From: JAXHTY01 sp034189225 | GTDB lineage: Bacteria > Desulfobacterota > Desulfobacteria > Desulfobacterales > Desulfosudaceae | NCBI GenBank assembly: GCA_034189225.1 | Contig: JAXHVL010000026.1 | Location: 1-64,000, forward strand | Direction of reading: 5' to 3' | Length of the DNA stretch: 64,000 nucleotides | In this document: piece after piece, positions 15,642 to 25,057 of the stretch | Numbering within the stretch: position 1 is the first letter of the stretch | How the letters are laid out: every line of letters begins with the position of its first letter | Notes under the pieces: model-generated | What the model saw: the letters and a program-made list of their open reading frames with translations, nothing else | What the model was told of the DNA's origin: nothing | Databases searched by the model: none | Program-made: the position numbers and the translations under genes

Positions 15642-16499
15642 TCATTCATTTTCGTCTCGGTTTAACCCCTGCTTCAATCCCTTTAAAAAAGCCGTTCTGT
15701 ATTTTGTGATCTCAGGAATTTTTTTCCAATACCCCCGAAAACAACAATAGACAAGATCGACGATTATTGTCGCACAGAAAATACTTTTAAAAACAAGAGG
15801 GTTTTGATATATCTCTCCCATTCCCTGCTGCCGCATGGCCTTACCAATATTCACTGTACGATCTGTCAAACGATTAATGTCAAGTTCATGTGAATGATAC
15901 ACCACCGCGTCAGGACAGTACTGGATGTGCTGCCCTGCCTTAACAACCCTGTGTGCCCACTCTAAATCCTCTGCAAATGAAATCTCCTCTGAAAACGGCA
16001 TGGTTTTTAGAAAAGACGATGAAACTGCAGCATTAGCATTACTGAAGTTGATGTTCTGAAAATGCAAAATTTTCTTAATGGGGCCGGGTTGCTTGGGAAA
16101 AGCCCGGTAAATGTTCCATTCTTCAAATACATTTACACCGGGCATGGGTATTTGCCTGCCAAAACTAACCGAAGCTTCAGATATCAATATCGGCCGGACC
16201 AGGTTTTTGAGCCAAAATCGATTGACAGGGGGGCTATGCGCAGACAAAAAAACGATGATATCACCTGTTGTATATAAAAGCGAGCGGTTCAGCGCCCGAC
16301 CATAGGTAAACTCCTTTTGGGGAATATTTTTTACCACCGCACCGAAGCTTGATGCAATAGCGCATGTTTCGTCACTTGAGTCATTATCAAGCACAACGAC
16401 TTCATCGGCTTTCATATGCTGGGCCATTACTTGCCGAAGGGTCTTCCCAAGCCATTTTGCTTCGTTATGTGTGCGAATAAATATCGATATTTTTTTCAT
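15642..16499 (-). CDS. Family 2 glycosyltransferase
   Basis: 285 residues, GT-A fold. The N-terminal nucleotide-sugar half shows FIRTHNEAKWLGKTL and EVVVLDNDSSDET, with FLSAHSPP in place of the canonical DxD region, and an EDLEWAHRV motif further on as in rhamnosyltransferase-like GT2 proteins. A hydrophobic stretch near residue 245 may touch the membrane. Its start overlaps the stop codon of the upstream phosphatase-fold gene by one base, implying translational coupling. It is the third gene of a nucleotidyltransferase / phosphatase-fold / GT operon. Confidence 0.82.
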   Translation of the reverse strand: MKKISIFIRTHNEAKWLGKTLRQVMAQHMKADEVVVLDNDSSDETCAIASSFGAVVKNIPQKEFTYGRALNRSLLYTTGDIIVFLSAHSPPVNRFWLKNLVRPILISEASVSFGRQIPMPGVNVFEEWNIYRAFPKQPGPIKKILHFQNINFSNANAAVSSSFLKTMPFSEEISFAEDLEWAHRVVKAGQHIQYCPDAVVYHSHELDINRLTDRTVNIGKAMRQQGMGEIYQNPLVFKSIFCATIIVDLVYCCFRGYWKKIPEITKYRTAFLKGLKQGLNRDENE

Positions 16500-17800
16500 C
16501 AGGCCATCACCGATGTTCCAGAAAGATTGTCCGGGTACCCCAGCCCATACATATCGAGTAGTGTCGGGAAAATATCCACCATCTGAATCAGACTGCCCTG
16601 TTCGAGAGAGATCGATTTGGGCGGGTTGGTCAACAACACTGCCCCGATATTATCCTGACAGCTGGGGTCATAACCATGCATACCACGTGGCGGAAACCCT
16701 TTTGCTTGATAATAATTTGGGAAAAGAACATGACCGGGGTCCAGGAGAAAAAACAAGTCTCCGTTTGTATTGTCCGAAAACCGTATATGATAAGCGGCCA
16801 TGTCCGTTTCTGATAATATTCGCCCCCATTCCAATGTTTGCAGCACTTTAAAGATCGTTTCCTGCGCATCTGGATTAAAAAACCAGAAACGTGCTATCGT
16901 AGAGTCTTTAAAAACGATGAAATCTTCTGGTTGCTTAAACGGCAGAGACGATAAGACCTCTTCAATATCATGATAATGATGAACCGGTACCATGCCATGA
17001 TCTGCAGACACCAGCAGCTGCACGTTTTTATAATACCTCAACGCCAACTGGTGAACAGTCTTTACCTGATTGTCCACAGCAGCGATGGCAAGTGCCATTT
17101 CCTTAGATTCTGGACCATATTTATGCCCGACCCAATCACACGCTGAAAAGTGCAAATGAGCAAAACCGGGGCATATCGCTGGCAGTTGTTTCGTGAAATG
17201 CCCAATCATTGTCTTATCGGCTTCAAACAGATCATTTGCAATCATGCGTGAATAAATGCGGCGTATCGTCTCCGCCATGTTTTTAGGACGGGCAAACCCA
17301 TAGTATAAAATACGTTCTTTTTCTGCCCGCAAAAGATTGTAAAGAGTGGGCCACGACAAATAATTTTCATCGGTTTGCCGATCTCTTTCGGTAATGTCAA
17401 ACAAGGGGAAACGATCAAAAGGCATGTTACCAATAAAGGCTGTTTCCCGGATTACGGGAGCGGAGTGTGTCAGGCGAATCCATGCGCTGCCTGCTAGCCG
17501 AAGAAACCGGGTAGGGACGATCCCAGAAGCGGCTGCCAGCAATCGGAACAGCCAAGGCTGAAAAATAGATTCATCCGGCCGAAAAACATATTCAAAACAA
17601 AAATTTGTTTCTTCTGGATGTCTACCGGCACACATGGCCGGACGGGTCGAAATAAAGCCGAAAGGTTCACAGACCTGCCCCTTCCATTCCGCGATCGTCT
17701 TAAGATAGGTTGTTTTTTCCAGATAGTCATGGCGGAATGCATCTAATATAATAAAAATCGTCAGATCCTCCGGCCAATCATCATGAGAGTTTACAGCCAT
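16499..17800 (-). CDS. Alkaline-phosphatase-superfamily hydrolase
   Basis: About 433 residues. Fold and metal ligands of the phosphodiesterase/nucleotide pyrophosphatase branch can be seen: Asp in FIILDAFRHDY, nucleophile Thr in ISTRPAMCAGRHPEE, Asp/His in CDWVGHKYGPES, and Asp-His in SADHGMVPVHH. There is no signal peptide, so it is probably cytoplasmic. Start 17800 follows GGAGGAAC and overlaps the upstream gene by 20 bp; an earlier ATG at 17824 has no ribosome site. Substrate unknown; its neighbours suggest a nucleotide-linked or phosphodiester-linked glycan. Confidence 0.78.
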   Translation of the reverse strand: MAVNSHDDWPEDLTIFIILDAFRHDYLEKTTYLKTIAEWKGQVCEPFGFISTRPAMCAGRHPEETNFCFEYVFRPDESIFQPWLFRLLAAASGIVPTRFLRLAGSAWIRLTHSAPVIRETAFIGNMPFDRFPLFDITERDRQTDENYLSWPTLYNLLRAEKERILYYGFARPKNMAETIRRIYSRMIANDLFEADKTMIGHFTKQLPAICPGFAHLHFSACDWVGHKYGPESKEMALAIAAVDNQVKTVHQLALRYYKNVQLLVSADHGMVPVHHYHDIEEVLSSLPFKQPEDFIVFKDSTIARFWFFNPDAQETIFKVLQTLEWGRILSETDMAAYHIRFSDNTNGDLFFLLDPGHVLFPNYYQAKGFPPRGMHGYDPSCQDNIGAVLLTNPPKSISLEQGSLIQMVDIFPTLLDMYGLGYPDNLSGTSVMA

Positions 17801-18923
17801 ATGCGCTGTTCCTCCATTTCTCAATCAGTGCTGAAAGCTCCTCTATCGATTTTTGCGTTATCCCGTGAACAGAATCGCTGCAATCGGCATCTCCCGTTTT
17901 ACTTACATAACTCCCCAACCAACGGACCATTTCGCAATAAACATCGACAAGAGGATGAACGCTTTGGGAAGGAAACCGTACTTTACTTTTTCCGGTCTGA
18001 ACATACCGGGCAACCGCGACCCACCAAGAACTGGAAACAATATCCACCTGAACCGGCTGATGTTGCCGAAAAGCCAAAAGAATAGCATCTTCTTCTGTTG
18101 CATCAGGCGCATCATACGCCCAAGCTAAAAAGCGCAAAAGAAAAAGGTAATAATATTTGCCGATGAAATCTGCATACACCTGAAAGGGCCTGAAGTGACC
18201 CGGTTCAGGTGTCTTTTTAAATACCACGGCCATCTGTAGTAATGCCATCATATCATCATCCAGTATTTCCCAGAGTGAATGAGAATGCTCCATGGTCTTT
18301 TGTCTGCATACGATCTTAAACTGTTCCGTAACTCTACCATTATATAATCCTTCAGAAATTAGAAGGGATATCATCATAGCAAACAGTGGTTTGCTTAACT
18401 GGACCTGAACGTATTCCGGCTTCGGGGAGGACTTGTTTAGTTCCTTCAAACCGATAAGCAGACTTCCAAGCCGATTAAAAAGCAGCTTCAACCCATCCGC
18501 CACATAAATTTTTGATGGATCAAGAATACGGGGACGATGCCTTGAACATGCATAAATATCCTCTCCCCATAACCATTGTTTATAATTTTGAATATCATAA
18601 TTCTGGATTGTTGGTTCCGGGTCTACCAGCTCTTCAAAACTTTCAATCACAAGATCGACCTGAAAACCGAACCGACCGTCATTGACAGCCTGTTGAATCC
18701 GGCGCATTTTCAGGAGGCATTGAATGGATTTCTTTTTTACGATTACAAGAATATCAAGATCATTATATATCTTTAAACGTCCTCTCACAACAGCACACGT
18801 CAACTCTGAACGGGGAGCGCCGCCTATTAAATATAAAGCAACCGCATACCGTCCGCCGCCTTCCTTCAAAAAAACGTTACGGATAATATTGCAATAATTC
18901 TGTATGGTGCTTGCTCTTGTCAT
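17781..18923 (-). CDS. Pol-beta-fold nucleotidyltransferase protein
   Basis: 380 residues. The N-terminal ~110 have the nucleotidyltransferase pattern: IGGAPRSELT followed by YNDLDILVIV (DxD metal ligands) and a third acidic position in QVDLVIESF. The remaining 270 residues are helical and not recognised. Such proteins transfer NMP to proteins, RNA or small molecules. It is the first gene of the operon with the phosphatase-fold protein and the GT2, so a nucleotidylated substrate processed by the second protein is an attractive but unproven link. Confidence 0.65.
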   Translation of the reverse strand: MTRASTIQNYCNIIRNVFLKEGGGRYAVALYLIGGAPRSELTCAVVRGRLKIYNDLDILVIVKKKSIQCLLKMRRIQQAVNDGRFGFQVDLVIESFEELVDPEPTIQNYDIQNYKQWLWGEDIYACSRHRPRILDPSKIYVADGLKLLFNRLGSLLIGLKELNKSSPKPEYVQVQLSKPLFAMMISLLISEGLYNGRVTEQFKIVCRQKTMEHSHSLWEILDDDMMALLQMAVVFKKTPEPGHFRPFQVYADFIGKYYYLFLLRFLAWAYDAPDATEEDAILLAFRQHQPVQVDIVSSSWWVAVARYVQTGKSKVRFPSQSVHPLVDVYCEMVRWLGSYVSKTGDADCSDSVHGITQKSIEELSALIEKWRNSAYGCKLS

Positions 18924-18955
18924 TCAACTTATCCCGGCGATTAAATCTGAAAAAT

Positions 18956-19057
18956 TTAATACAACATGACCAAAAAATGATGCCTCTGCATCAGGTCGCG
19001 AAATCTGGCTTCCTCGCTTTTAAGAACTGGTCGAACGATCAATTTTTGCAAATACAT
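18956..19057 (-). pseudogene. N-terminal remnant of a DUF4338 (DruA-like) protein
   Basis: A 33-codon fragment, ATG 19057 to TAA 18956, containing LIVRPVLKSEEARFRDLMQ followed by RHHF, which matches the usual beginning of DUF4338 proteins. This family is best known from mobile elements and from DruA of Druantia. Everything after residue ~30 is gone. It lies in the spacer between the divergent operons. Confidence 0.5.
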
Positions 19058-19181
19058 GAATTCTTCTCGGCTATTACAATTTGGCAACAATATACACCAA
19101 AATTGATCGCTTTATCAGAAATTTCTTTAACTTTTTATTTTATAATTCTATTTCAAAGAACGAATTGGGTCTGAATTACCT

Positions 19182-19210
19182 TTGACATCTGTTTTCCGGG
19201 CAGATATAAA
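19182..19210 (+). promoter_or_regulatory. Promoter of the plus-strand acyltransferase cluster
   Basis: TTGACA (19182-19187), 17-bp spacer, TATAAA (19205-19210), then about 65 bp to the first start codon. Near consensus. The rest of the 358-bp spacer holds only the DUF4338 remnant. Confidence 0.65.
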
Positions 19211-19281
19211 GAGATACAATTACTATCAATCATGGTGATTTTAAACCATTAACCTAATCCCCAAAATCTTTGTAATTATTT

Positions 19282-20496
19282 ATGAAAAAAAAATACAGCA
19301 GACAATTGTCATCCTCGGAACGGATCTATCTTGCGTATAATTCAATCTGCCCGCCGTTTTCAAATCAAATGATCCTTGAAGGGGACGGTAAACCGGACAT
19401 TGATGCTTTTCGTAATGCAATTGAGAAAGCATCCATGGCAAATCCGGGAAGCAGGGTGAAAATTAAAGGTTTTCTTGGAGCAACGCGATTGGTTGACTCC
19501 GGCGTTACGCCTGAATTAAGAGTCGCTAACGGGAATGAGTGGAATGGACTGGGACCTGAAAACGCACCATTTCTGCTGAAAGATATTTCGCCTGTGGACG
19601 CCGGAGGATGTGAAGTCGTAATTATTGAGGGCAATCCTCAAAGAATCGCTTTTCGAACCCACCACAGCATTATGGATGCAAGAGGTACCTTGCTGTGGGC
19701 GGCAGACATTTTCAGGGTTTTGCGAAATGAGGCCCCCTTAGGATCAGATTCAACCATCACTGAACCGGAGATTGCCGGCACTTATCAGAAAAATGGACGA
19801 ATCCCTCCGGGACATAATTTTATTGCTCCAACGGGGAAACCTGAAGGGTGCGACAGGGGTGTTGCCTGGCAACGATTAAGCATTCAAGGTAAAAAGCCGG
19901 AACTTCTGCCTATGGTCGCTTTTTTATTAGCCAATGAGGCAAGAAAATATTCTGATGGGAATGTCCGGATTGCCGTTCCGGTTGACATGAGGTTCAGGCA
20001 AGAGGGATTACGATCCACGGGAAACCTTACAAATCTGATTTATCTCGATATTTCACCCGATACAACCGTCGATGAAATTGCTTCAAATATTAAATTTCAG
20101 CTTGAAAATAAATATGACGGGATGATTTATAAAAGAGATGGTCTTATCCGGTTTATCCCCCTTTCTTTGATAAAAAAGGAGGTACTTAAAGAGATTTCAG
20201 ACAAAAACCGAACCGGATTATACCGGAATTCAGGGATCTTATCCAACCCCGGAAAATTATCCCCAGATCAGTTTTCAGGTGGCAATTTTACCATGAAAAC
20301 AGGTTTTTTTATTCCACCGGGTCAGGAGTCCATGCCGATTTTCGTAGCCATGTCGGGAACAGACACTTCAGTTGAGATAGTATTTTCAATTCCAAAGACT
20401 CTTGCAAGTAGCGGGCGAATGGAAAAGCTTATTAAGGCAGTTGAAAATGGTCTGACTTCCGGCGCAGCAATTCCCGGTCATAACAAAATTAATTGA
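19282..20496 (+). CDS. HxxxD acyltransferase-like protein 1 (condensation-domain fold)
   Basis: 404 residues. The motif RTHHSIMDARG (about residues 127-137) is the HHxxxDG-type active site of condensation domains and related acyltransferases. A later conserved stretch, VRIAVPVDMRFRQEGLRSTGNL, fits the DFGW-side region of that fold. It is a close relative of the gene at 25058-26266: both begin YSRQ.S.SER, share NQM.LEG and ASMANPGSR. No carrier protein or NRPS module is nearby, so it should be free-standing. The ribosome site is weak. It is the first gene after the TTGACA/TATAAA promoter. Acyl donor and acceptor unknown. Confidence 0.68.
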   Translation: MKKKYSRQLSSSERIYLAYNSICPPFSNQMILEGDGKPDIDAFRNAIEKASMANPGSRVKIKGFLGATRLVDSGVTPELRVANGNEWNGLGPENAPFLLKDISPVDAGGCEVVIIEGNPQRIAFRTHHSIMDARGTLLWAADIFRVLRNEAPLGSDSTITEPEIAGTYQKNGRIPPGHNFIAPTGKPEGCDRGVAWQRLSIQGKKPELLPMVAFLLANEARKYSDGNVRIAVPVDMRFRQEGLRSTGNLTNLIYLDISPDTTVDEIASNIKFQLENKYDGMIYKRDGLIRFIPLSLIKKEVLKEISDKNRTGLYRNSGILSNPGKLSPDQFSGGNFTMKTGFFIPPGQESMPIFVAMSGTDTSVEIVFSIPKTLASSGRMEKLIKAVENGLTSGAAIPGHNKIN

Positions 20497-20675
20497 CAAA
20501 TACCGTTATGATCGGAAAGAGACAATATTTTACTATCTTTTATGTTCAAAAAGCAATTTTTGATGGTGAAACTATAATACACTGCAAGTCAAATGTCGAT
20601 CTATTTTAAGTTGATATCTATAGTGGATACTCGTGAAACGAATCAAAAAGGCAGCCTTTCTCTTGCCAAGCTTCA

Positions 20676-20826
20676 AGTGTCATGTCAAGCATCAATTGAC
20701 GGATAGAGTCGAGCCAATTTAATTCTGGCATCAACCGCAGTAAACTGCCAATTCACTTTTGACTTTTTGTTATTACGGTAGAAATATAGCACGCTTTATG
20801 CGTCAATGTAAGCTTGACATGACACT
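20676..20826. mobile_element. Internally deleted IS630-type element (151 bp)
   Basis: Perfect 15-bp inverted ends AGTGTCATGTCAAGC (20676-20690 and 20812-20826). The minus strand between them encodes only a transposase tail: NWQFTAVDARIKLARLYPSI then stop, the typical C-terminus of IS630-family transposases. The element has lost its coding middle but kept both ends. The remaining flanks, 20497-20675 and 20827-21000, hold nothing I can identify. A similar AGTGTCATGTCAA end stands alone at 40226. Confidence 0.7.
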
Positions 20827-21002
20827 AGCTGATCTGAAAACCCCCTCCCATACCTGTGACGACCCTGTTGATCATCCATCACGACGCAGCCTCAATCTTA
20901 CATTTTCCTATTGACAATACAATGATATGGGATATAAAGTTTTCAAAAATAAGAGGAACAAACGTTTTTCGTCACAATATTTAAGAAAAGTGGTAAAATA
21001 AT

Positions 21003-21506
21003 ATGCAAATAGAGGCTTTAATGGTACACAAGGATATCAAAGCAACAGCTATAGAGCAACTAAAAAAAGTACCCGGAATGGAAGCGGCTGCTCAGGGCAC
21101 AGAAGAAAAAAATTGCCAGCCTGTTATTGAATAAAGCTGTGGCCGGATATGATACAAAACAGCCTGTAATTAATTCCAGGGAAGACTTACTCGGTTTGCC
21201 TAAACAGAAGTCATCCTCCAGGATTATGAATTTAGAGCAGATGTCCAAATTTGTAGATAATCATAAGAATAGCCGGCTGTTTCATGATACGGGGAACGGC
21301 CTTTTAATTTGCTAAAAAAGCGCGAAGGTCTTGATGAGGTGAGAGTCAGAAGCCAGCACGGACTGCTGGCACGGACCACCTTTACAAACATGACGACATC
21401 GCTGGTAGAAATAGCAGGAACAAGAAGAAAAAAGGAAAAGGAGAAAAAACCTCGACAGCTGGAGTTGCAAGCAGCGGAACCCAAAAAGTTTCGGCAAACG
21501 GAATAA
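21003..21506 (+). pseudogene. Unrecognised degenerate coding remnant
   Basis: Three short consecutive reading frames in different phases (21003-21134, 21127-21315 and 21309-21506) with coding-like composition, e.g. NLEQMSKFVDNHKNSRLFH and KREGLDEVRVRSQHGLLART. They could be pieces of one frameshifted gene. The last piece, ending in a Lys/Glu-rich tail, has the feel of a transposase C-terminus, but I do not recognise the family. It lies next to a defective IS630-type element. Confidence 0.35.
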
Positions 21507-21599
21507 CTGTATAGTGCTGACAGGTTTGTACTGGACCAGATCAAAGTTGTTCAAATGCTGAGGCTGACTTTTTAACACGCTTTTAATAAGGAGGGGTCA

Positions 21600-22499
21600 G
21601 TGGAAACAATCAACAAAGCTGTACCATACGAGTGCCTTTCAAAGAAGAACAAACAGGAGGCCAACGGCACCTGTTTTTACAATGTAGCCGCTGATAAAAA
21701 TCTGATGATCCAGGACGGGACGTACGACTTCTTTTCGATTAATCTGAATAATACCTCATTTAGTAAAATTAAAGATATCCTGGCCGGATGTGAGGAAATT
21801 GAAAATGAATGCTGGAATGCTCAGGAGGCTTTTGCTGAGTATGCCGCCAAGAGTGATTTTTTATATTACTCTGAAAGGGACGGTGTTATTTCAGGTTTTT
21901 TTCTTGTCTCTTTTTTCATTGTTGATCAATGCTGCATCATCAGCATGGATGAAATTATGGTGAGAAACAGTGAGCAGGGTAAAAAACTAGGCCTGAAACT
22001 TGCTCTTACAGCTTTCAGGGATTTTGCTAATTTTGAATCCGGAAATAAAAAATTCAAATCCATCTCTCTGATGTCGATTACCCCTAACAAAAAGATAATG
22101 AACAGTTATTTCAAAGGGTCGTTATTAACGAATCTTAAAGTATTCGATTCGACATTTAATCCCTCAACTGAGTTAAAAAATATCCATAAAAAATGTTTAA
22201 AAAAAGTCGGCTACAGTCTGGTTCAGGATACTCACCCGTTTTTTATAAAAAATGTTTTCCCGGGCTCGAATAAGATGGAAAAAACAAAGGAAAAAGAAAT
22301 CGCATATAACAAAAGACTACAGTCAATTATTCCCGATGATTTTGATCCGGTTAAAAGAGGGGACTCTCTTTGTTTTATGTTAAAAACCAACCGAATATTT
22401 TTCAGTATTATCTGCCTGATTTTTATGCAAAAAACCTTCGGCTTTCGATTTTGGATGACTAAAAGACTGGGTATTAAACCTTTTTATAAAAGAAAATAA
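21600..22499 (+). CDS. GNAT-like acetyltransferase-fold protein
   Basis: 299 residues from a GTG start with a strong AAGGAGG six bases upstream. The middle part resembles an N-acyltransferase fold: IISMDEIMVRNSEQGKKLGLKLALTAFRDFAN has the beta4-loop-helix pattern, with QGKKLG where GNAT proteins have the acyl-CoA-binding Q/RxxGxG/A. The flanking 100-residue ends are not recognised. It lies 13 bp before the CapK-type gene and is probably co-transcribed. It could donate an acyl group in the same pathway; a FeeM-like N-acyl amino acid synthase role is a possibility only. Confidence 0.45.
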   Translation: METINKAVPYECLSKKNKQEANGTCFYNVAADKNLMIQDGTYDFFSINLNNTSFSKIKDILAGCEEIENECWNAQEAFAEYAAKSDFLYYSERDGVISGFFLVSFFIVDQCCIISMDEIMVRNSEQGKKLGLKLALTAFRDFANFESGNKKFKSISLMSITPNKKIMNSYFKGSLLTNLKVFDSTFNPSTELKNIHKKCLKKVGYSLVQDTHPFFIKNVFPGSNKMEKTKEKEIAYNKRLQSIIPDDFDPVKRGDSLCFMLKTNRIFFSIICLIFMQKTFGFRFWMTKRLGIKPFYKRK

Positions 22500-22512
22500 G
22501 AGTTGGATTAAT

Positions 22513-23796
22513 TTGTTTATGCCAAAATTTATTAGAAATATCATTCAAGGTGCTGTCAGTGTTCATGCGAATATGTTTTTGCCCAAAAATATTCAAAGAC
22601 GTATCAGTGAAAAAAAATTCGTTGAAACCGTAAAAAATGCTGTTTCAGATGTGCCTTTCTACCGGCAAAGATTCGCTGAAGCCGGTATCAGCGCAGGGGA
22701 TATCCATTCATTGAATGATATTCAAAAACTCCCCTTTTTATCAAAAGAGGATGTCAGGAATAATTTTCCGGAGAACATTGTCTCGAAAAAATTCAACATT
22801 AATGAGTGTTATTACTCTGCCACAACAGGATCAACAGGTCGGTCACTGCCTATTATTTTTTCAGCAAAAACCTTTGCCTACTATCTGACGACAAGCCTCA
22901 GGGTGTATACACTTGTGGGCTACAGGCCCTGGCATAAGATTGCCTATATAAAATATACAAAGGTTGAAACACCGGATCTGGGACCTTTTTTCAAAACAAT
23001 TCATATTCCGTCAATAGAGAGAATCGAAGAGCAGATAAAGAAATTGAAAAACAGCAGGGCAAATATACTCACCGGTTATGCCTCAATTATATTAGAGCTC
23101 GCTAAAAATGTTCTGACGGAAGATTTGAGAGAGATTAACCTGAAGTTTATTTCGGTCAACTCTGAAATGTCCACAAAAAGCCAGCGTGACTATATTTCTA
23201 ATGTTTTTAATTGTCCTGTCTATGATGAATATTCGACTGAAGAGACCTGGATGATTGCATCCCAGTGCAGAGCCGGCAGTTATCACATCTTTTCGGACAA
23301 TGTATGGATTGAGTTTCTTGATAAAGATGGCAGAAATGTTAAACCCGGTGAGACTGGTGAGATCATTATAACAACCCTTAACAGTCCTGCAATGCCCTTA
23401 ATCAGATATAAGATAGGTGATCTCGGCGTGCCCGGCAAGGCGAACTGTTCCTGTGGATGTGGTTTTCAGGTGCTGGAATCCTTTGAAGGCAGAGCAGACG
23501 ATTCTTTTGTTCTCCCGGACGGGTCATTTGTTTCATCTTTGAAGCTTCTGAATACTTTCACCATGTATATTAAAAAGTATTTACATCTGATTGAGGAATT
23601 CAGAATTGTTCAGAGAACACCAGAGCAGGTAGAGATTGAGCTTGTCAGGGGCCGGGATTATTCAGATGTGCATGTTCAGGAACTTACCGCCAGCCTGAGT
23701 CGTATACTTGGTGATTCCGTGGAAATTATTATTCGTAATGTTGATGAAATCACATTTGAGGGAATTAAAAGAAAGGCGATTGAGTCATTAGTTTAA
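22513..23796 (+). CDS. CapK/PaaK-type adenylate-forming enzyme
   Basis: About 427 residues. It belongs to the phenylacetate-CoA ligase-like branch: the AMP/phosphate loop is YYSATTGSTGRSLP (about residues 96-109), the family motif YDEYSTEET follows, then GETGEIIITTLNSPAMPLIRYKIGDLG and the CxCGCG zinc-like cluster (NCSCGCGFQ). It should activate a carboxylic acid as acyl-AMP, then pass it to CoA or an amine. The start is either TTG 22513 (GGA 5 bases before) or ATG 22519. Next gene in the set is a second HxxxD acyltransferase, after an IS-derived gap. Confidence 0.78.
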   Translation: MFMPKFIRNIIQGAVSVHANMFLPKNIQRRISEKKFVETVKNAVSDVPFYRQRFAEAGISAGDIHSLNDIQKLPFLSKEDVRNNFPENIVSKKFNINECYYSATTGSTGRSLPIIFSAKTFAYYLTTSLRVYTLVGYRPWHKIAYIKYTKVETPDLGPFFKTIHIPSIERIEEQIKKLKNSRANILTGYASIILELAKNVLTEDLREINLKFISVNSEMSTKSQRDYISNVFNCPVYDEYSTEETWMIASQCRAGSYHIFSDNVWIEFLDKDGRNVKPGETGEIIITTLNSPAMPLIRYKIGDLGVPGKANCSCGCGFQVLESFEGRADDSFVLPDGSFVSSLKLLNTFTMYIKKYLHLIEEFRIVQRTPEQVEIELVRGRDYSDVHVQELTASLSRILGDSVEIIIRNVDEITFEGIKRKAIESLV

Positions 23797-24009
23797 AGCT
23801 GATTATCATCGTCATTAGGCCGGTTCATTGAATTTACCGTATTGTTAACGACTTTTTCGACCTCTTTTGTATAAGCAAAAAGATAAAAGAGTAAAAAAAC
23901 AAACCAATTAACTCAACAGTCCAAAGTTTAACAGCCTTATGCCGCAAGCGGCATTTTGTCATCATTGGACTTTTTGCTCTTTGATATAATTATTCGGTAA
24001 ATCACGCTA

Positions 24010-24445
24010 TTCCTGTTTAAAGTTGACCTCGATTTTGAATCGATAGCTGTAGGCCCGGATGATATCGGCTGCCGGAAGCTTTAAATCGGAGCACATCAGA
24101 ATAAAGCGATCCAGATCAGATCAAGGCATAAAACAGAGACGGTTTTGCTTTGCCCATAAACCTCAAGACGCATCTGCTCAAACAATTCGGTTTCGAATAG
24201 ATCCATAAACTTTCGTTTGGTCCCGTATTTCCGGGGCCGGACGCGTTTTCCGGCGCTTGGCGGCTCCGCGCCCGCCTACCACCGCGCTGGCTTACCCTGT
24301 AGCTTTCGGATCTATTCTACCCCTTCATGCAGCTCTGCACAAAGGGGGATACAAAAGATTTCTTTTTACCCAGCCAGCCACAAGCCCGATAGCCCCATAA
24401 TGATGACCGTAAATATACGGAGCTTTACCGGAGTTATCTGATTCC
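24010..24445 (-). pseudogene. Degenerate IS4-like transposase C-terminal half
   Basis: Minus-strand translation in changing frames gives transposase-like blocks: SDNSGKAPYIYGHHYGAIGL, RKYGTKRKFMDLFETELFEQ, then SDLKLPAADIIRAYSYRFK followed by IEVNFKQE, the conserved catalytic-Glu region of IS4-type DDE enzymes. Stops and frameshifts interrupt it several times. The 23797-24009 stretch before it holds only a short ATGCCGC-AA-GCGGCAT palindrome. Confidence 0.55.
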
Positions 24446-24612
24446 TGGTGTAAAATGACGGCTTCAGTTGGAGTCACCGCTCAAAGGCGCTCACGCCACA
24501 ATGGTCGAGCCGGACCATAAAACCGAAAATAACGCGACGACGAACCAGTTAAATGCCGCCGTTCGGGCAAAGCAGCTGCGAAAAGTCGATAATATATGGC
24601 TAATGGTCTCTA

Positions 24613-24950
24613 TCATGATATCAATCCTGTTTCCTTGGAGGGCGTTTCTTTTACCGCAAATGTGTTGGGCACGGTTTTAATAAACGTTTTGCCGGCTTTA
24701 ATCTTTTTCAGGATAGCGGAGACCACCGAATCCCGTTCAAGTGTAACCTGGAACTGGGTTTCTGCCAGGTCGATAATTTCAGATACATGCAAGGGGCGGC
24801 CGGCGGTGCGTAGTATGTGTCTGATGATTTCGATATTTGACGTACATTTATTGGGTTTCGCTTTAGCCCGCCCCTGAAGCCGGTCAATGATTTAGAGTTT
24901 GCTTCTGCAACCTCTTTTTGATACTGCAAATAATCGTCAAATAGGTCCAT
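24613..24950 (-). pseudogene. Frameshifted small winged-helix-like gene, IS accessory
   Basis: ATG 24950 (MDLFDDYLQYQKEVAEAN...) with AGGAGGGTACGA-like site upstream, then one frame change near 24890 and continuation as HILRTAGRPLHVSEIIDLAE, LERDSVVSAILKKIKAGKTF to TGA at 24613-24615. The second part looks like a HARE-HTH/winged-helix domain. It probably accompanied the adjacent transposase remnant. Together they separate the CapK gene from the second HxxxD gene. Confidence 0.5.
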
Positions 24951-25057
24951 TCGTACCCTCCTTTTCGATTGTTGTTGAATTAGAGGATACACGACTCAAG
25001 GATGTATATCTGAAGCGTAAGCTGATAAAGAAAAATATCAAAAGCGGAGGTCAATCA

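Noticed and set aside
18956..19057. Reading the DUF4338 fragment as part of a Druantia defence system
   Set aside because: Only about 30 residues remain and no other Druantia gene is nearby; DUF4338 is more often transposon-borne.
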